A DNA stretch of 44,038 nucleotides, from positions 1-44,038 of the forward strand of contig CAKZTM010000026.1 of assembly GCA_937920555.1 (NCBI GenBank), written 5' to 3'. Under the pieces are notes generated by a model. That model made no database searches. It was not told where the DNA came from and worked only from the letters and a program-made list of their open reading frames with translations. The stretch is from an uncultured Paracoccaceae bacterium (GTDB lineage: Bacteria; Pseudomonadota; Alphaproteobacteria; Rhodobacterales; Rhodobacteraceae). Shown here in pieces: positions 43,973-44,038 of this stretch. The position numbers were made by a program, and so were the translations under genes. Each line of letters opens with the position of its first letter. Position 1 is the stretch's first letter.

Positions 43973-44038
43973 ATGAACCGACCCCTTACAAACACCCAAA
44001 TGCGCGATGCCGAGGCGCTGCTGCACGCCTACACAAAC
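43973..44038 (+). CDS. Probable class III aminotransferase, N-terminus only
   Basis: The window ends 22 codons into this gene. The visible N-terminus, MNRPLTNTQMRDAEALLHAY then TN, resembles the opening of class III pyridoxal-phosphate aminotransferases, where NTQ...RD...LHPYT is common. The short sequence makes this a tentative call. The weak ribosome-binding region (CGGACC) gives no extra support. Confidence 0.5.
   Translation, partial: MNRPLTNTQMRDAEALLHAYTN

Overview
The window looks like chromosomal DNA of a marine alphaproteobacterium of the Rhodobacterales (roseobacter type). The grounds are the mraZ-rsmH-ftsL-ftsI-murE-murF-mraY-murD order, a meso-diaminopimelate type MurE, a type A RNase P RNA, the GatC/GatA pair, a CUT1 sugar ABC operon with several Gfo/Idh/MocA dehydrogenases, and a helix-hairpin-helix tail domain that I remember from Rhodobacteraceae proteins. 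This is judged from protein resemblance alone; no database was searched. No tRNA, rRNA, CRISPR array, transposase or phage gene was seen.

Layout. Positions 1-10336 hold the division and cell-wall (dcw) cluster on the minus strand, interrupted between mraY and murD by an aquaporin gene on the opposite strand with its own terminator. Positions 10337-11300 hold the mraZ upstream region and the RNase P RNA gene. Positions 11381-20530 are a housekeeping mixture: an AmpD-like amidase, a conserved unknown, an exported esterase, an RluB-type pseudouridine synthase, TadA, a ceramidase-family membrane protein, GatC and GatA, an excalibur-domain lipoprotein, a ThuA-domain protein, ribosomal protein L28, a PCuAC copper chaperone and a cold-shock protein.

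Positions 20789-29255 carry nine plus-strand genes: TerC, a 31-residue membrane peptide, XpaC, TelA, an exported Lys-rich coiled-coil protein, an ATP-grasp enzyme, an SPFH protein with a GYF_2 tail, a cytochrome b561 and a zinc-ribbon membrane protein. TerC, XpaC and TelA belong to the tellurite/toxic-anion resistance world, and SPFH plus zinc-ribbon pairs occur in envelope-stress loci. This is the best candidate for a poorly described system, although nothing in the sequence proves that the genes work together.

Positions 29330-38549 are a carbohydrate-type catabolic locus: a serine hydrolase, a binding protein, two permeases with unusual insertions, an ATPase and three Gfo/Idh/MocA oxidoreductases. 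Positions 38988-44038 hold an exported 5'-nucleotidase, an inner-membrane-anchored OmpA-type protein, a coiled-coil/helix-hairpin-helix membrane protein and the first 22 codons of a probable class III aminotransferase.

Six intergenic copies of a 20-bp palindrome are scattered through the window (arms TACTC and AGTA around a YTAR core). Three are identical over the 20 bp, while the other arms vary in a largely palindrome-preserving way. Five of the six lie upstream of, and in the same orientation as, a gene start. A second, longer dispersed repeat occurs at the left edge and around 20.04-20.12 kb.
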